Position numbers and translations under genes: made by a program. The notes beneath the pieces were generated by a model that searched no databases, had not been told where the DNA came from, and saw only the letters and a list, made by a program, of their open reading frames with translations. Of a stretch of DNA of 64,000 nucleotides, positions 1 through 11,100 are shown piece after piece. The DNA comes from Molanna angustata. Taxonomy: Eukaryota; Arthropoda; Insecta; Trichoptera; Molannidae. Position 1 is the stretch's first letter, and each line of letters begins with the position of its first letter. The stretch spans positions 27,912,034-27,976,033 of the forward strand of contig OY754979.1 in NCBI GenBank assembly GCA_963576475.1. The letters are read 5' to 3'.

Positions 1-495
1 TATGAAACAGCTCTTGGATCGTGTTGAGAGGGAAAGTATCACTCGATCTGAGCATAAACCAATGCAAAACCAAACTGATGGTGTTTGATAGAGCATGTAA
101 ACTTCCCCCAATAACTTCACTAAACCATCTTGAAACAGTACATGACTTCACATATCTAGGTTCCAACATATGTGACACCGGTAGTTGTGAAGTGGAAGTG
201 AGAAGATGCATCGCCATAGCAAAGTGAGCACTGGGGAAGCTCATAAGAGTGTGGAAGGACAGGACCGTCACAAAAAACACGAAGGCTAGACTCATCAGGG
301 CTCTGATATTCTCGATGTACCTGTATGGTGTGGAAACATGGACACTGAGGGAGTCAAAACGAAAGAGGATCGATGCCTTCGAAATGTGGTGCTGGAGGCG
401 AATTTTGTGCAACCCATGGACAGCCAGAAGAAAGAATGTGTCAATTCTGAACGAGCTGAATATTGAGGATCGTCTGTCGACAATATGTTACAGAC
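1..495 (+). mobile_element. Non-LTR retrotransposon C-terminal fragment (outer element C, left part)
   Basis: Decayed C-terminal part of an endonuclease/reverse-transcriptase LINE. The frame at 21-227 carries the YLGSNI stretch found after the RT palm. The frame at 249-480 carries YGVETWTL and FEMWCWRRIL, typical of the thumb and C-terminal region of this LINE group. A stop near 225 separates the two. The copy enters from the left edge, stops at 495 inside a conserved C-terminal stretch, and resumes at 4309. It is therefore the host of the reverse-oriented insertion between. The fragment at 26363-26891 is a related copy with the same organisation. Confidence 0.85.
485..495. repeat. 11-bp target-site duplication, left copy
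   Basis: ATGTTACAGAC at 485-495 is repeated exactly at 4309-4319. The two copies flank the whole reverse-oriented retroelement block, and joining them restores the reading frame of the outer element. This fits insertion by target-primed reverse transcription. Confidence 0.9.
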
Positions 496-1345
496 TTCTT
501 CTTCTTCTTCTTTAGCCGTCTCTCCACTGCTGGATGTAGGCCTCTTCAAAATCCTTCCATTTATTTCGGTCCATGGCTCGTCTCGGCCAGTTTCTACCCG
601 CAACAGGGACAATATCGTCCGCCCATCTTTTCATCGGTCGACCTATTCCCCGTTTATTTCCCCATGGTCTCCACCTCATAACTCTGGGTGCCCATCTCTC
701 TGTTCCCTGTCTAGCAACGTGACCTGCCCATTGCCACTTTAATCTTGCTACATGGTCCATAATGTCGACAACCTTGGTCTGGCGTCTGATCTCTTCATTT
801 CTTATTTTATTTCTCAGACTTATGCCTAACATTTGCCTCTCCATGGATCGCTGTGCGCATTTAAGTTTGTATGTGGTGTTGGCAGTCAATGTCATCGTTT
901 CTAGACCATACGTCATCACAGGGAGGACACACGATTCAAAAACTCTTCGTTTCAAATTAATGGGGATTTCTTTGTTTTTTAGGACATGCTGGAGTTTGCC
1001 AAAAGCAGCCCAGCCGAGACCAATCCTTCTAGGTATTTCCGCTGTTTGGTTTTCCTTCCCTAATGTGATTTTCTGCCCAAGATAAATATACTCGTCTACA
1101 GCTTCAATCGTTTTGTTGTCGATTTTTAAGCTGTTGCTGGATGAACTCATTATTTTCGTTTTATTTATATTCATCTCCAGGCCAATCTTTAGGGAAGCTT
1201 CGTGCAGATCTTTGATCATGCCACTTAATTCTGCCAGATCTTCACTTACAAGAACTATGTCATCAGCAAATCTGAGATGGGTCAGATACATGCCATTTAT
1301 TTTTATACCCTTTTTTTCCCAATTTAAAGTTTTAAAAACATTTTC
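496..1345 (-). mobile_element. Non-LTR retrotransposon B, 3' part (RT palm end to C-terminus)
   Basis: Read on the minus strand, this begins in the RT palm (LENVFKTLNWEKKG, then the FADDIVLVSEDL catalytic box). It continues through the thumb and a C-terminal region with LKWQWAGHVAR and RPMKRWADDI, and the frame stops at 512. The element ends at 496 in a short GAA tandem tail, usual for this LINE group. The 5' continuation of the same RT lies at about 4055-4308, so element A sits inside B. About 80 codons expected between the two parts are missing. It is in one open frame with element A (512-1618), but that fusion is accidental. Confidence 0.8.
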
Positions 1346-4055
1346 CAGGGCAACAGTAACCTTTGTTTTCCTCGACAACACCCGAGATGCAAGATGTCTT
1401 CTTAAACCATAGAAGCATCTATTAGCCATGAATATTCGGCGCTTGATTTCAGTGGATATGTCGTTCACATCAGTCACCATTGATCCCAGATAGGTGAAAC
1501 TTCTAACGGATTCTATTGTGTGAGAGCCTATATTGATTGTAGTGGGGGTCTGGTTATTTTGAACAGTTTTGGTGACTGGCATATATTTAGTCTTACTAGC
1601 GTTGATGTGAAGGCCCATTCCATTAGCAGCCCTCTAGCTCAACAAATGTCTCCGTCATTGCCCGCTGTGATCTACCAATTACGTCAATATCATCTGCGTA
1701 CCCCAGTACTTGGGTTGCTTTATAGAATATCGTCCCAGTTGTTTCTATTCCAGACTCTCTCACGCATTTCTCCAAAGCAATGTTAAAGAGCAGACAAGCC
1801 AGGGCATCTCCTTGACGAAGGCCATGTAATGCATAAAACGGTTCAGAAGTGTCGCTTTGAATCCGAACTCTACACTGCGATTGGACCATAGTGAGCCTTA
1901 CCATCCTTATGAGTTTGTTTGGAATTCCCAGATACTTCATCGCCTCATACAAGTGCGCTCTGTTGATACTGTCATAAGCAGCTTTGAAATCGATAAAAAG
2001 GTGGTATGTGTCGATATTATATTCCAGGGTTTTTTCCAGTATTTGGCGGAGAGTGAATATTTGGTCTATAGTGGATCTTCCTGGGCGGAATCCGCTTTGA
2101 TACTGTCCCACCAGTTTTTCTGCGTATGGTAGTAGTCTGGCAAAAAGGATGCTGGCAAACATCTTATAGCCTGTATTTAGGAGGGTTATACCGCGATAGT
2201 TAGTACATTCCATTGCATCTCCCTTCTTATGTAGGGGACATACAACTCCCATCTTCCAGTCGTCAGGCAAAGTTTCGAGACTCCACGCCCTCTCAACCAT
2301 TCCATGCAGTATTGTAATCAAACATTCTCCTCCGTATTTGAGAAGCTCGCTAGGGATATCATCATGACCTGGGGATCTATTATTTTTTAAGCATTTAAGT
2401 GCTGTTCTGACTTCTGTCATACTTGGAGGCAGTATATTGTCATCTTCCTCAGTGTACAAATTATCTATGTCATTATCACTAGTGTCACTATCATTATTTA
2501 AGAGATCTTCAAAATGCTGGGCCCAACGCTTCAATATATCCACCTTATCATTCAATATTTCACCATTCTTGTCTTTGCATGCAGTCATTCTCGGCTTATA
2601 CTCTTTTCGCTGATGATTTAACTTCTGGAAGAATTTCCTGCATTCTTTCTGAGAGTTGAGATTTTCCAAATCATTGATTTGTAGTTGTTCCCATTCCTTC
2701 TTTTTCTTCCTGTGAACCCGTTTCTCCTCTCTTCTTCTCTGTTTATATTCATCTGTTGCACTTCTGGTATTTCGTTGCTGCTGTTTGAGATATGCTTCAT
2801 TCTTCTTTCTCGTTGCCTCTGCACATTCGTTGTCAAACCACTCATTTCTTCTTTTTGGGTCAATTTGTCCAAGTACTTCAGTTGCAGTATTTCTAATAAT
2901 ACTTTGGCATTCGTTCCATAAGTTATTAGGATCTTGGTTTTCGTTGACTTCTATTAATTTCCTGCTTAGTCCTTCCATGTACTGTTTACGCTTATCATGG
3001 TCTTTTAGTGATTGTGTATTAAATTTTGTAGATTTTGTTGACTTGTGCATCTTAGCCATTGATATTCTGGCTCTTATCTTATTAATTACCAGGTAGTGAT
3101 CTGAATCAATGTTTGCACCACGGTATGTTCTACAATCTAGAAGGTTTGATGCGTGTCTACCATCTAACAGTATATGGTCTATCTGGTTACAGGTCACTCC
3201 GTCTGGTGACTTCCAGGTGGCTTTATGAATCGACTTATGTTTGAATAGTGTGCTTCCAATGACCATGCTATGGGAGGCCGCAAAGTCTATTAATCTGCTA
3301 CCATTATCGTTACAATCATTGTGCAGACTGTGCAAGCCTATGGTTGGTTTATAAATGCCGTCATTTCCCACTTTGGCATTTAGATCCCCTATGACGATTT
3401 TTATATCTCCACGGGGACACCTATCGTATGCCCTTGTCAGGCTTTCATACCAACCATCCTTCTCTTCCTCTGTGCTTTCCTCTGTCGGAGCATGTACATT
3501 GATTATAGAGTAATTGAGGAATTTACCCCTCATTCTGATGGTACACATACGTTCATCAATTGCTTTAAAGTCTATGATAAGGTGTTTTAGTCTCTTTGCT
3601 ACTACAAATCCTGTGCCCAGTGTATGATGTTTATCATGACAGCTATAGTATATATTATGCTCTCTTCTTTCAATAACTCCCTTCCCCAACCATCTAATTT
3701 CCTGTAATGCTGTTATGTCTGCTTTATACTTTGTTAATTGTTCTGTCAATAATCGTAGTGCAGCTGGTCTGTAAAGGGATCTCACATTCCAAGTGCATAG
3801 TTCAAAATCGTTGTCCATTTTTCGTTTGCCAGGTCTTATCCGTTCTCTGGTTGATGTCCGAGGTTCAGCTAGTGGTTTCGTAATAGTGTTTTTTTTACGG
3901 GGATAGGTTATTAGCCTCTCGCCCAACCCCCTACCAGGAGGACCAGGGTTTTTCTGTAGGGGTTTTCCTTCCCTTAGCTGGGGGGTTCCGGATTTCAGGC
4001 GCCGGAGGCTCGCCCTCGCCCTCTCAGCTATCTGCTGTGACCCTCTATTATTATA
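1346..4055 (-). mobile_element. Non-LTR retrotransposon A: APE endonuclease plus reverse transcriptase, 3' end missing
   Basis: The minus-strand frame 4085-1623 holds an APE-type endonuclease: TWNVRSL near residue 98, LQEIRWLGKG, IGDLNAKVGN, and SDHYLVI near residue 330. A basic coiled linker and then the RT follow, with SGFRPGRSTIDQI, FIDFKAAYDSI, GLRQGDALACLLFN and YADDI. A 1-bp deletion near 1620-1630 shifts the frame, and the next frame (from 1618) continues with the conserved MGLHINASKTKYM and FTYLGS stretches to about 1346. There it switches into element B, so the thumb and 3' end of A are absent. The endonuclease and most of the RT are well preserved, suggesting a fairly young copy. 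Confidence 0.85.
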
Positions 4056-4308
4056 GTAGGCCTTAGAGCTTGTATTACTCCCCACTGTTCTACCGAGTCA
4101 AAGGCTTTTTTATAGTCAATAAATGCCAAATGGATTGTAATATTGTATTCGGTGACTTTTTCTATAAGCAGGCGTAGCGTTTGAATATGGTCAATAGTTC
4201 CAAAACTTTTTCTGAAGTCTGCCTGCTCTATCGGTTGGTAGAAATCTAGTTTCTTAGTTAAACGGTTTGTAACTAAGAAACTAGATTTCTACTTAGTTTC
4301 TTAGTTAA
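4056..4308 (-). mobile_element. Non-LTR retrotransposon B, 5' remnant (RT fingers/palm)
   Basis: Minus-strand translation gives an RT segment with IEQADFRKSFGTIDHIQTLR and AFIDYKKAFDSVEQWG (the catalytic Asp box), ending near IQALR at about 4055, where element A begins. It differs from the RT of A over the same motifs, and its missing continuation is at 496-1345. The 5' edge (4240-4308) carries a 21-bp inverted repeat, described separately. Confidence 0.75.
4240..4308. repeat. 21-bp perfect inverted repeat and partial third copy at insertion junction
   Basis: 4240-4260 and 4270-4290 are exact reverse complements with a 9-nt spacer. 15 nt of the left arm is repeated again at 4294-4308, directly beside the target-site duplication. 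Such a fold-back at the 5' junction of a LINE copy suggests the cDNA 3' end snapped back or switched template before attachment. Confidence 0.85.
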
Positions 4309-4430
4309 ATGTTACAGACATATCCTTCAATTCTTTGGACACATTGCCAGAAGGGAACCGGACTGCCTCGAGAAGCTTGTTGTGATGGGCAGCGTGGAGG
4401 GACAGAGATCTCGTGGTCGCTCACCTCAAT
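4309..4430 (+). mobile_element. Non-LTR retrotransposon C-terminal fragment (outer element C, right part)
   Basis: Begins with the right copy of the 11-bp duplication and continues the frame broken at 495: FFGHIARREPD, then LEKLVVMGSVEGQRSRGRSP. This closely parallels FFGHVVRRGEDSLEKLIMVG in the related copy near 26670-26760. Similarity stops near 4430, where the MULE-type frame of the opposite strand begins. Confidence 0.85.
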
Positions 4431-6886
4431 AAAGATAAAGAAATTTCTTGCACTTGTTTAATGGTGGGCTTACTCATTATACGTTTAGTATTTCTGCGTT
4501 TTTTGTGTTTAGTTTGTGAAAAAGTGCGTTGGGGTAAAATATTTTTGTTGGCTGGTTCTCGTGAAACAACGGGTTGGGGAACTGAACATTCTTGTACTGC
4601 AGCTAATGAAGGTTTAATTGTTGAAAGTATTCTTTCAACAATGTCACACTGTGCAGACGACGTTACATTATTCACCAATTCATTTACATATTTTAATATT
4701 TTATCTTTTCGCATGCTTAATTCTTCTAACTTTCCACTAATTATTCTACATTCTTTAAAATTTTTAACACTTAAATGTTGAACCAGTGTTGCGCTTTCAA
4801 GTGAAGTTGATGTAGAAGCAATGCTGGCTGAATTTACTGTTTTATTTTTTTTTAATTCATACATACACACCAAATGTATATGTTTACACATGTTTGATAG
4901 AATTTCGGAGTCAACACAAGTGCAAGAGAATCTATGAATGCAACAATTACATTCATCACATATTAATTTACAACTACAATCATCATTTCCAGTATTCTTT
5001 TTTATTGAATATATTTCATCAGAATTTAGTGATTGTATTAACCGTTCATCTATATTGCTTTCCATAACAGAAAGCTGTTGTTGCATCCAATTTTCTTCAG
5101 CAGTTTTATGTCGTTTACGGATGGTGGATAATTTGGTTGTAACTTTTCCTTTGTGCAATGTGATGACACGATCAAAGATTCTATCTTTAAGTAGCCTCAT
5201 TAAAGCATGAAGGGCTTTATCTAGTCTTTTAATTTTTTTCCCTTTCATATAAATATGTTTTAATGTTCTATGCATATTCTCTATGTGCATATTAGTGTTT
5301 AATTGACTTTTTTTTCTGAAACAATATGCCCAAAAAGAAGCTTTATATAAATAGTATTTTTTAAAATAATTTAAAAACTCTACAAGTTCAGAGTCCTCAG
5401 ACATTTTCATGACAAATTTTTCCATTATAAATTTAAAAGTGTTTTCATCCCGTTCCACTAGAATGACCCTTAAATATTTATATATTTCCACCTGTTTTTC
5501 CAGAGAGTGAATTTTTGATCGTATATTTTTTCTCCATGCTTGATCAATATGCCAGGTACAATATAATCGTTGTTTAGGATCACCCATCACCTTTTGCCAC
5601 GCATTGAAGAAGGAATCTTCCATGTCACTCATAAATACTTTTGTAATTATAGGACCTGTTTCTTCTTTAATTTTATTAAAGAAGAATGAAAGTATTCCTT
5701 CATCAACTCTATTTAAAATCGCAAAAGCTGCTGGAAAGCCTTGATTCATGTCATCTATCGTCATGAGAGTTACAAGTTGCAACCCATAACTTCCCATTCC
5801 GTGTGTCCCATCAACGGTTATTTTGTCTGGACCAAATTTTAATAACATATCTTTTTGAACAGATTCCATAATGATAACAATAAAATCTGATTCTTTAATA
5901 TCACTTTCCTCTGTTTTAGTGTTTAGTGGCTTATAGAATAAGATGGAATTACTGTTCTTGTCTTTTATTTGATTTATCCAACACTCAACACTCATTGCAT
6001 CATTTTGATGGAATACACCATCACTGGAATTTAAATTAAACGATTTTTCTATGTTGTGCAAGTCTTTTTTTGTAATTAAATGTATTCTTTTGAGGATAGA
6101 GTCATTCAATGAATTTCTTACTCCATTCAGTATTTCATCCAAAGGTATTTTGGATGAAATCTGGCTAGCAAGTTTTACACGTTCAATATCTGTAAGTGTC
6201 AAATGCTGCAAATCTTCACCATGGCCAACATGCGTTTCTGTGAAATTTATCTCACAACTACCATCCTGAGATTCTCTTAAGTTGATGCTCGCAGGACAGA
6301 ATGCATTAATCTTTTTGGATCCTTGGCTTTTAATATGGTGTAAACCTTCTCCTTTTGAAACAAAATAACCACTACGATGACAAGAAAAATATGTAGTTTT
6401 TATATTAGCATAAGACATAGATGCCTTATAAATAAATTTACTCCTTGTTTCTAATTCTAAATTATCTTTCCAACTTTTAAATTCATTCATGGAGTTAAAA
6501 CTAATAGTTTGGTTTTTAATATTTATATTATGGTCTGTTAGAAAATGTTTTAACAAAATCTTTTTTGAAGCCGAAAATGAACAAAGTTTACAGTTTAGAA
6601 CATATTCATTTTTCAAATCTCTGTGCTTTCTTCGATTATGATTTCCTAGAGATAATTTTGTGGAAAATTTTAAAGGGCACAAAGAACATTTAAATATCTT
6701 TGAATCATCTGAATTATTTTTTAAATTCAAACCATGTTTGATTCTTTTATGTCTATTCATGTTATGTTTGTGATTGAATAATATATTACAAATATCACAC
6801 TGAAATTTTTTTTGTAGTAATTTAGTAAATAAAATAGGATTCTCATTACCATCATTCAGGGAAAGTTCTACAGATTGGGATGCCAT
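4421..6886 (-). CDS. C2H2 zinc-finger / MULE-type transposase, apparently intact
   Basis: Uninterrupted 821-codon frame. The N-terminal about 115 residues hold three zinc-finger-like units (CDICNILFNHKHNMNRHKRIKH; CSLCPLKFSTKLSLGNH; CKLCSFSASKKILLKHF). A transposase core follows: DGTHGMGSYGLQLVTLM supplies the first Asp, VFMSDMEDSFFNAWQKV the second, CTWHIDQAWRKN follows, and NMHIENMHRTLKH offers the likely Glu. Around residues 630-670 is a Cys/His-rich SWIM-like finger ending CTCVDSEILSNMCKHIHLVC. Mutator-like (MULE) transposases have this order and cut element ends by a DDE mechanism. The last codons and stop fall at the edge of LINE fragment C, so the original C-terminus may be lost. Whether it is an active transposase or a domesticated gene cannot be told; no terminal inverted repeats were found. 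Confidence 0.8.
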   Translation of the reverse strand: MASQSVELSLNDGNENPILFTKLLQKKFQCDICNILFNHKHNMNRHKRIKHGLNLKNNSDDSKIFKCSLCPLKFSTKLSLGNHNRRKHRDLKNEYVLNCKLCSFSASKKILLKHFLTDHNINIKNQTISFNSMNEFKSWKDNLELETRSKFIYKASMSYANIKTTYFSCHRSGYFVSKGEGLHHIKSQGSKKINAFCPASINLRESQDGSCEINFTETHVGHGEDLQHLTLTDIERVKLASQISSKIPLDEILNGVRNSLNDSILKRIHLITKKDLHNIEKSFNLNSSDGVFHQNDAMSVECWINQIKDKNSNSILFYKPLNTKTEESDIKESDFIVIIMESVQKDMLLKFGPDKITVDGTHGMGSYGLQLVTLMTIDDMNQGFPAAFAILNRVDEGILSFFFNKIKEETGPIITKVFMSDMEDSFFNAWQKVMGDPKQRLYCTWHIDQAWRKNIRSKIHSLEKQVEIYKYLRVILVERDENTFKFIMEKFVMKMSEDSELVEFLNYFKKYYLYKASFWAYCFRKKSQLNTNMHIENMHRTLKHIYMKGKKIKRLDKALHALMRLLKDRIFDRVITLHKGKVTTKLSTIRKRHKTAEENWMQQQLSVMESNIDERLIQSLNSDEIYSIKKNTGNDDCSCKLICDECNCCIHRFSCTCVDSEILSNMCKHIHLVCMYELKKNKTVNSASIASTSTSLESATLVQHLSVKNFKECRIISGKLEELSMRKDKILKYVNELVNNVTSSAQCDIVERILSTIKPSLAAVQECSVPQPVVSREPANKNILPQRTFSQTKHKKRRNTKRIMSKPTIKQVQEISLSLLR

Positions 6887-7360
6887 GATTTTGAATTAAA
6901 ACACAAGTATATATTATAAAAACATATATTATATTATTCTCAATTATTGTAAACAAAAACAAAGCTAAACAAAAAATATGCGGTAAAAAGTCGGCTCTAG
7001 GCGCTAGGTTTTAAACACAGAACGACAGAACATATATTATGTATACAAGGTCTTGAAGGTATACGCTAGGTACTTATTTATGTTTTATGAGAGACGTCAA
7101 ATTTGACAACTAAGCCGCCATTTTCGCACGGATGGGTTATTTGTGCTAAAGACGCTTGTGTTTTCTAGTAGGTATTGGTAGCATAGAAAAGAGATATATT
7201 TGGGTAGCATAGAAAAGAAATATATTTATGGGTAGTTAATAAATTCGCGTTGAAATTAATTGGAGTAAATAAAAAAACCAAGTTATTAATTTAAATAAGA
7301 TACTACTTGAATAATTAATTATTTTAATTATTTCAATTAAATTGTTTTGATTATTTATTT
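6887..7360. other. AT-rich flank upstream of the MULE-type gene
   Basis: No coding sequence seen. 7180-7228 holds a 24-25 bp unit (GGTAGCATAGAAAAGAGATAT...) in two tandem copies. The stretch around 7090-7140 is locally GC-richer and may include the promoter or an element end of the transposase gene. No clear terminal inverted repeat was found. Confidence 0.4.
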
Positions 7361-7365
7361 TTGTT

Positions 7366-7420
7366 CTTCTTCAGCCTGTTTTTTTTCCATTCTTGGACAT
7401 AGGCCTCCCCCTTAATTAAA
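7366..7420 (-). mobile_element. Short LINE 3'-tail fragment
   Basis: TTCTTCTTCAGCCT followed by TTGGACATAGGCCTCCC resembles the extreme 3' end of element B at 496-545 (GAA-type tail, then GGATGTAGGCCTC). A minus-strand 3' scrap of the same LINE group. Confidence 0.5.
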
Positions 7421-7599
7421 ACAAAAAAAATCAACCTGTTCCAACCTGCAATTGGACAGCATGATACGAAACCACTAATGTTGGTTGTCCAAATAACCCC
7501 CCAATTATGAATTTACTATTAAAACATTTTAATGTAACATTTATTAGTTTTAATTAGCAGATTGACAATAAGTTGAATCATAGCCTACTGAGGTTGAAT

Positions 7600-8167
7600 T
7601 AAGTATATTTACATCATAGATTTTCATATAATATACTACATGGAGTACTCCGTGCAAGGAGTAAGTCATGGTATATCGCGTGTTTGACGCCTTAGTTAGT
7701 AACATATTGCAGTTTTCCATACATTTCAACACTTCCTAGATAAACTCTAAATATTAATGAACAAAGTGTTATTTTTTTCGACAAATAAATCCGAAAACAA
7801 TGCACATATAGTCGTTATTCTCTATAGAAAAACAATTTATTTATTTATTTAACTTTTTGTACATAATATAAACAAATATAATGCACACTGGCGGGCTTAT
7901 TGCCATGACGCAATTTCTTCCAACCAACCAGATTACAGAGTGAAAGAATTTTACATGTACATCAACAAAAAATGAAAGCTAAAAAAGAAGAAAGTAAATA
8001 TACATAAGACCAAGATAAATAAAAAAAACATCATAGAAAAAAAAAAGATTGGCAAGGAACAAGAAGAGGAAATCGAGATCAGGTGTTTAGGTATAAATAT
8101 TCCTTCTTTAGTAAATAATACAATGTGGTCTGCCAACCAAAACGTCTAAAATCCCCCGGAAAAATGG
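7600..8167 (-). mobile_element. Decayed MITE copy interrupted by a SINE/LINE tail
   Basis: 7600-7837 and 8112-8167 together are a diverged reverse-complement copy of the MITE at 28019-28339. Shared landmarks are the TACTCCGTGCAAGGAGTAAGTCATGG region, TTCGACAAATAAATCCGAAAACAATG, and GTGGTCTGCCAACCAAAACG. The two parts are split by the insertion at 7838-8111. The copy is cut at about 8167, where the next LINE starts. Confidence 0.75.
7838..8111 (-). mobile_element. Retroelement 3'-tail/SINE copy inserted in the MITE
   Basis: Carries the motif CGGGCTTATTGCC followed by CAATTTCTTCCAACCAACCA, with an ATTT-repeat end at 7838-7850. The same family recurs near 29738, 34410, 35831, 44310 and 47690, always in this orientation. 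ACAAT flanks both ends (7833-7837 and 8112-8116), a plausible short target-site duplication. Confidence 0.7.
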
Positions 8168-11100
8168 CTCACTTCGATTCATACAAATGTAGTAGCAGCT
8201 CGTATTAATGACATTTCCTTTTTATCAGTATATATTTCTAGGCCTTCCGACTTCATCATTGATCAACTCAAAGATATAATTGAATCCATTCCTCCTCCTA
8301 TTTTAATTCTAGGAGATTTGAATATGCATCACACTCTTTGGGGCTCTTCCAGAACCTGTCATTTTGGAAGAAAACTATACAATTTACTCGATGAACAGAA
8401 CCTTTGCATTTTAAACAACGGTTCTCCTACCCGGTTTTCTCCACCAATGCAAAACATTAGTGCAATTGACTTATCGATATGTTCCCCCTCCCTTGCTCCT
8501 TCACTTACATGGAATATTTTGCAAGATTCTCATGGTAGTGATCACTTTCCCATCATTCTCTCTTTCCCTAAATCTATAAAATTCCCAAATAACAGTTCAA
8601 CTCGATTATTCAATTCAAATAAATTTAATATTGAAAAAGCTCAATGGAATGAATATTCTGTAATGCTCGACAAGATAATTAAAACTTTTGAATGGCCCTC
8701 AATATCTAACATTCATTCTGCATATGACCGTCTTATAAAAGCTATGATTCAATCAGCTGAAACCTGGATCCCCCTCAAAAACATTATCCCTCGTAAAATT
8801 CCATCTCCACCATGGTGGGATGAAGAATGCTGTGAAGCAATACATAAACGTAAAGAAGCTATGAAATCTTATTCATCAAATATGTCTGAATCCAATTTTA
8901 TTCTTGTCCGGAAAATTCAAGCGCAGACTAAAAGACTATTATTAAAAAAAAAGCGTCAAGGATGGAAATCTTTTTGTCAATCTCTCTCTCCAGACACTCC
9001 TTCGTCTAAAGTTTGGGAAAATATAAGAAAATTCCGTTCTGTATTTTCCTCAAAAAGGCGTAATAACTTTATTGGACCTTGGATAAATTCATTCTTAAAT
9101 AAAATCTCTCCTCTCTCAGCTCCCAATTTTGTAGATTTACCATATACATACCTACTTAATTCTTTTGAGCATCATCTTGATTCACCATTTTCTTTAGAGG
9201 AACTTAATATGGTCCTCAATAAAGTTAAAGACTGTTCCCCAGGTGTTGATGGTGTCCCTTATTCATTCTTGAGTAAAGCATTACCGCATACTCTAACATA
9301 TTTTTTAGCTATGGTAAATATCATGTTTAATACTGGTCGAATTCCTTGCTCTTGGAAAATTTATATAATAATTCCAATTCTGAAACCCAGTAAAAATCCA
9401 TGTATTGGTGATTCATATAGACCGATCGCACTATCACCAGCATTAGCAAAAATTACAGAACATTTGGTTAAAAACAGATTAGAATGGTTTTGCGAGAGTG
9501 AAGGGATTTTAGATGTTTCCCAATTCGGTTTTCGAAAGTCCAAAAGTTCTATGGATAACCTCAGTATATTTACAACAGACGTTCAGCTCACCTTTTCTCG
9601 GCAATCTTCTGTTATAGCTGTTTTCTTAGATATCACTTCTGCTTACGATAATGTCATTTTATCTATTTTGAAACAAAAAATGCTTCAGATGAAATTCCCT
9701 TCAAAATTAACTCATTTTATTTTTAACATAATGTCTGAACGAACTATTTCTGTTCACGTTGATGGAATGACTTATTCCAGACTAACTTTGAGAGGAATTC
9801 CTCAAGGATCTGTTCTTAGTCCTCTTCTATACAATATTTATGTTGCTGATCTCTCTAATATTTTACCTCTTGATACTCATATCCTTCAATATGCAGATGA
9901 CCTTCTTATTTATGTTATTAATTCATTAATTTCTCCCGGTACTATCCTCCTAAATAATGCGATGATAAATCTCGAAAAATGGCTTTCAAATCATGGTTTA
10001 GAGATTTCTCCTTCAAAGAGTTCTGTTGTTTTGTTTACCAGAAAACGACACCCCCCTTCTATTTTTATAAAATATAATCATGTCCTCATTCCATCCCCTT
10101 TAACTTATAAATACCTAGGCATTGTGCTAGACTCAAAATTAACATGGAAACCTCATGTTGAAAAATTATCTTCTACCTGTCAAAAAAACATAAACATTCT
10201 TCGAGCGGTAACAGGAGTATGGTGGGGTGCTCATCCTCTCTCTGTCAAACTTTTATACAATGCAATTGTAAGAAGCCACCTAGATTATGGATCTTTCCTA
10301 TTTAATATTTCTAGCAAGTATCTTCAACAAAAAATTGATTTGCTTCAATATCAATCCCTTAGGCTAATATCTGGAGCTATGAAGTCCACTCCCACTAATG
10401 CTCTTCAAGTTGAATGTGTGGATGCTCCTCTCATTATCCGCAGACAATTCTTATCAGATAGATATTATTATAAATCAGCCATGACTTCCACTCATCCTCT
10501 AATTGATAAACTTAATCTCCTTTCCAATATTATTAGAACATCTCCTTATTGGAAAAATAAAAACGTTCCACATTTGGTTCAAAGTTTCCGGAAATTCAAC
10601 AATCACAATGTACCCATTCAACAATTCCATATACTTCCAATTTTCTCCACCCCTTTTGATGTCATAACATTTACTCCTTTTACAATCCAGTCATTGGGTA
10701 TTTTCAAAAATAGTTCTCAATGTGAATCAGCCTTTCGAAGTATAATCAACAATAAATGGAATGATTGGACTCTTATCTTTACTGATGCTTCCAAAATTAG
10801 TGATAATGAGCATGTTGGTGTTTCAGTATACTGTCCCTCTATCCAGATCTCAAGACTAATTCAACTACCTCCTTATTCTACAGTTTTTACTGGTGAATGT
10901 ATTGGCATTATCGAAGCAATTGAAATGGCTAAACAATTTAAATTTAAGAAAACGTTGATTCTTTCTGATTCCCTAAGCTCTATACAATCAATTTCACAAA
11001 ATCCTTTTGATTCCCCTGCCAATTGGCTGTCATTGCATATTAAAAATATTATTTTTGATATGAAAAAAAAAGATCTCGAAATAGCTATTGCCTGGATTCC

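Noticed and set aside
512..1618. Single 368-codon RT protein
   Set aside because: It joins parts of two different LINEs; the frame is an accident of the junction near 1345.
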